Origin: Gammaproteobacteria bacterium
GTDB lineage: Bacteria > Pseudomonadota > Gammaproteobacteria > UBA9214
Reading direction: 5' to 3'
DNA: 6,204 nucleotides
Assembly (NCBI GenBank): GCA_029881775.1
Contig: JAOULY010000132.1
Location: 1-6,204 of the forward strand
How positions within the stretch are numbered: the stretch's first letter is position 1; the number at the start of each line of letters is the position of its first letter. Positions 4,406-6,204 of the stretch are shown piece after piece. The position numbers and the translations under genes are program-made. The notes under the pieces are model-generated. The model saw only the letters and a program-made list of their open reading frames with translations. It ran no database searches and was not told where the DNA came from.

Positions 4406-5408
4406 CAAACGATCAGGCCTGAGCGGCACAGAGCGCTCGGCTATCCTTTTAATGAGCCTGGGTGAAGAGTATGCCGCCAACATACTCAAGCACATGGACC
4501 CGCGCGAGGTGCACAAGGTCGGCACCGCGATGTCTTCGCTGAACAAGATATCCAGGGAGCAGATCAACGCTGTGCTGGAGGAATTCGTCGGCTCACTGCA
4601 GCAGCAGAACCCGACAGATGTCGGCAAGGACGAATACGTATCCAAGGTGCTGGTGCAGGCGCTCGGCTCGGAGAAAGCGGGCAACATGATCAACCGCGTC
4701 CTCGAGGGCAGAAACGTAAAGGGGCTGGAGACACTCAAATGGATGGACCCGGTCGCAATCGCCGAACTGGTCGGTGAAGAACACCCGCAAATAATTTCAA
4801 TTGTACTGTCGCAGCTGGATTCAGACCTGGCGGCCAGCGTGCTGTCCTCGCTCGACGAGGAAACGCGTACCGATGTTTTGATGCGTGTGGCAAGGATGGA
4901 GGAGCTTAATCCATCTGCGCTGGAAGAACTCGATCACATCCTCGCCAGCCAGTTCCGGGAAATGAAAAGCATCAAGCCGGCCAGGGTCGGTGGGCCAGGT
5001 ACGGTGGCAGATATCCTTAACTTCCTAGATAACAAGGATGAAAGCGCGATTACCGAGCGCATCATGCAACTGGACGAGGCGCTGGGACAGGAAATCAAGG
5101 ATCTCATGTTCGTGTTCGACAACCTGAAAGATATTGATGATCGCGGTGTCCAGGCACTGTTGCGCGAGGTGTCCAGCGATCAGCTGATCATCGCGCTGAA
5201 GGGCGCGGACGCTGCGCTCAGCGACAAGATATTCAGCAACATGTCGAAACGTGCGGCAGAGTTGCTGAGAGACGATATGGAAACCAAGGGGCCGGTCAAG
5301 CTCAGCGAAGTGCAGGCCGCCCAGAAGGAAATACTGGTGGTTGCGCAACGCATGGCGGAGAACGGCGATATCGTTATCGGCGGCAAGGGTAGCGAGGAAT
5401 ATGTCTAG
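4398..5408 (+). CDS. fliG: Flagellar motor switch protein FliG
   Basis: FliG forms the rotor ring under the MS ring. It transmits torque from the stator and takes part in direction switching. Its 336 residues are normal for the family. The N-terminal domain (about 1-100, LSGTERSAILLMSLGEE at 8-24) binds FliF. The middle domain carries the FliM-binding EHPQ motif (128-131). A Gly-Gly (198-199) lies in the hinge before the C-terminal domain, which has MFVF (237-240) and the charged ridge. By alignment with remembered E. coli FliG (K264, R281, D288, D289, R297), the ridge residues here are K268, R285, D292, D293 and K301, so all charges are kept, with Lys in place of the last Arg. It overlaps fliF by 8 bp and fliH by 8 bp, arguing for coupled translation. 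Confidence 0.98.
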   Translation: MADKRSGLSGTERSAILLMSLGEEYAANILKHMDPREVHKVGTAMSSLNKISREQINAVLEEFVGSLQQQNPTDVGKDEYVSKVLVQALGSEKAGNMINRVLEGRNVKGLETLKWMDPVAIAELVGEEHPQIISIVLSQLDSDLAASVLSSLDEETRTDVLMRVARMEELNPSALEELDHILASQFREMKSIKPARVGGPGTVADILNFLDNKDESAITERIMQLDEALGQEIKDLMFVFDNLKDIDDRGVQALLREVSSDQLIIALKGADAALSDKIFSNMSKRAAELLRDDMETKGPVKLSEVQAAQKEILVVAQRMAENGDIVIGGKGSEEYV

Positions 5409-6009
5409 CCACAAAGACAGTCAGCGGTCGGGCGCCTGCTCACGCTGGGACATCCCGCATATCGATGAACGAATCCCGTCCGTTGGCGGCAACGGCGGGC
5501 ATGCCAGCCAGCCCGGTTATGAAGAAGGTTTTGCGCAAGGTCGCGAGGAAGCGCTGGCCGCGGGTCGTGGTGAGATCGAGGCACAGGTCGCAGTGCTGAA
5601 GCGTCTTGTGCAGTCACTTGCAAAACCGTTTGAAGAACTCGACGAGGCCGTGGAAGCGGAATTACTGTCGCTCGCCACCACGATTGCCCGGCAGCTTGTA
5701 CGCCGCGAATTGCAGACCGACCCGCAGCTGGTGCTGGCGGTTATCCGCGAATCCATTGGCCTGTTGCCGGTTGCCAGTCGTGAGATAACGCTGAAGTTGC
5801 ACCCGGAGGACGCGCAACTGGTGCGCGAGCACGAGTCGGCCGCTATCGAGGAAGGGCAGTGGCGAATTCTTGAAGATGCAGGCTGTGAGCGCGGAGGTTG
5901 TGTTGTAACAACCGGGCATGCGCGCATCGATGCATCGGTAAACGAACAGATTGCACGGATAGCCGATGCCGTTCTCGGCACCGCTGGTGCCGGGTCCGCC
6001 GGGCCATGA
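5401..6009 (+). CDS. fliH: Flagellar export ATPase stator/regulator FliH
   Basis: FliH is the peripheral stalk protein of the flagellar type III export apparatus. It dimerises, holds and restrains the FliI ATPase and docks it at the export gate and C-ring. The chosen start gives 202 residues. The variable N-terminus includes RWDIPHID (15-22), whose Trp may be the gate/C-ring contact as described for E. coli FliH. Next comes the characteristic glycine-repeat helix with G39, G43, G47, A51 and G55 at four-residue intervals, then a coiled region (about 56-105) and a C-terminal FliI-binding domain (about 110-190). The ATG at 5401 is preferred because GAGGA (5393-5397) lies just upstream. An open frame extends to an ATG at 5341, but that lies wholly within fliG and its translation is unlike FliH. 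It overlaps fliG by 8 bp and fliI by 4 bp (ATGA). Confidence 0.94.
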   Translation: MSSHKDSQRSGACSRWDIPHIDERIPSVGGNGGHASQPGYEEGFAQGREEALAAGRGEIEAQVAVLKRLVQSLAKPFEELDEAVEAELLSLATTIARQLVRRELQTDPQLVLAVIRESIGLLPVASREITLKLHPEDAQLVREHESAAIEEGQWRILEDAGCERGGCVVTTGHARIDASVNEQIARIADAVLGTAGAGSAGP

Positions 6010-6204
6010 GGCATAACACGGACATGCCGCTCACGGCGCGTGGCGATATCTGGGCCGAACGGTTGCGGGCGGGTCGCGAACGGGCGATCCACACGGTGCC
6101 GTTCAGGGTCGAAGGGCGCCTGACCCGCATGGTCGGATTGACGCTGGAGGCGGTCGGTTGCCAGGTGCCGGTGGGTGCGCGCTGCGACATACTGACCGCC
6201 GGTG
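6006..6204 (+). CDS. fliI: Flagellum-specific export ATPase FliI, 5' part only
   Basis: FliI is the F1-beta-like hexameric ATPase that energises unloading and export of flagellar type III substrates. Only the first 66 codons are present, as the window ends inside the gene. The N-terminal domain is recognisable from WAERLRAG (16-23), and from GRLTRMVGLTLEAVGCQVPVG (37-57), which matches the first conserved block of FliI. The Walker motifs lie beyond the window. It starts at an ATG sharing ATGA with the fliH stop. A second in-frame ATG at 6024 is possible but lacks the overlap. The position after fliH is the standard order. fliJ would be expected next, outside the window. Confidence 0.93.
   Translation, partial: MRHNTDMPLTARGDIWAERLRAGRERAIHTVPFRVEGRLTRMVGLTLEAVGCQVPVGARCDILTAG

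Noticed and set aside
5341..5400. Upstream ATG extending fliH by 20 residues
   Set aside because: The extension lies entirely within fliG, translates to an Arg/Ala-rich stretch unlike FliH, and lacks a ribosome binding site as good as GAGGA before 5401.

Overview
The window carries the start of a class II type flagellar basal-body/export operon from a polar-flagellate gammaproteobacterium-like genome. The evidence is gene order (an FleR/FlrC-type sigma-54 activator followed by fliE, fliF, fliG, fliH, fliI), a sigma-54 promoter, and GTAG-headed palindromic repeats of the kind common in Gammaproteobacteria. The exact genus cannot be read from the sequence. The moderately GC-rich coding style is uniform across the operon and shows no sign of recent transfer within it.

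Layout. Positions 1-390 are non-coding: three direct copies of a ~70-bp REP-like palindrome (18-87, 185-253, 275-343), the last two in a 90-bp tandem, plus a different short hairpin repeat (127-147). Positions 391-873 on the minus strand encode a 160-residue protein of unknown function with a PD-(D/E)XK-like motif pattern. Positions 874-1328 are a divergent regulatory region holding two tandem 16-bp dyads, further hairpins, a near-consensus -24/-12 promoter (1170-1185) and a 5'-leader stem-loop. From about 1329 to the window end lies an uninterrupted plus-strand operon: a sigma-54 activator lacking its receiver domain, fliE, fliF, fliG, fliH and the 5' part of fliI.

How the genes work together. 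FliF forms the MS ring in the inner membrane, FliG is the rotor/switch ring bound to the FliF C-terminus, FliE joins the MS ring to the rod, and FliH and FliI are the stator and ATPase of the flagellar type III export apparatus. All junctions except fliE/fliF overlap by 4 or 8 bases, implying translational coupling. The fliE/fliF junction instead has 111 bases with an 11-bp hairpin. The first gene encodes the kind of activator that acts at sigma-54 promoters and sits directly behind such a promoter, so autoregulation or control by a FleQ/FlrA-type master regulator is plausible.

The flagellar genes themselves look ordinary. The points most worth a second look are the receiver-less activator without an adjacent FleS-type kinase, the paired dyads upstream of the sigma-54 promoter, the fliE-fliF hairpin, the REP cluster, and the uncharacterised minus-strand gene. 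I did not find convincing evidence of a wholly new system.
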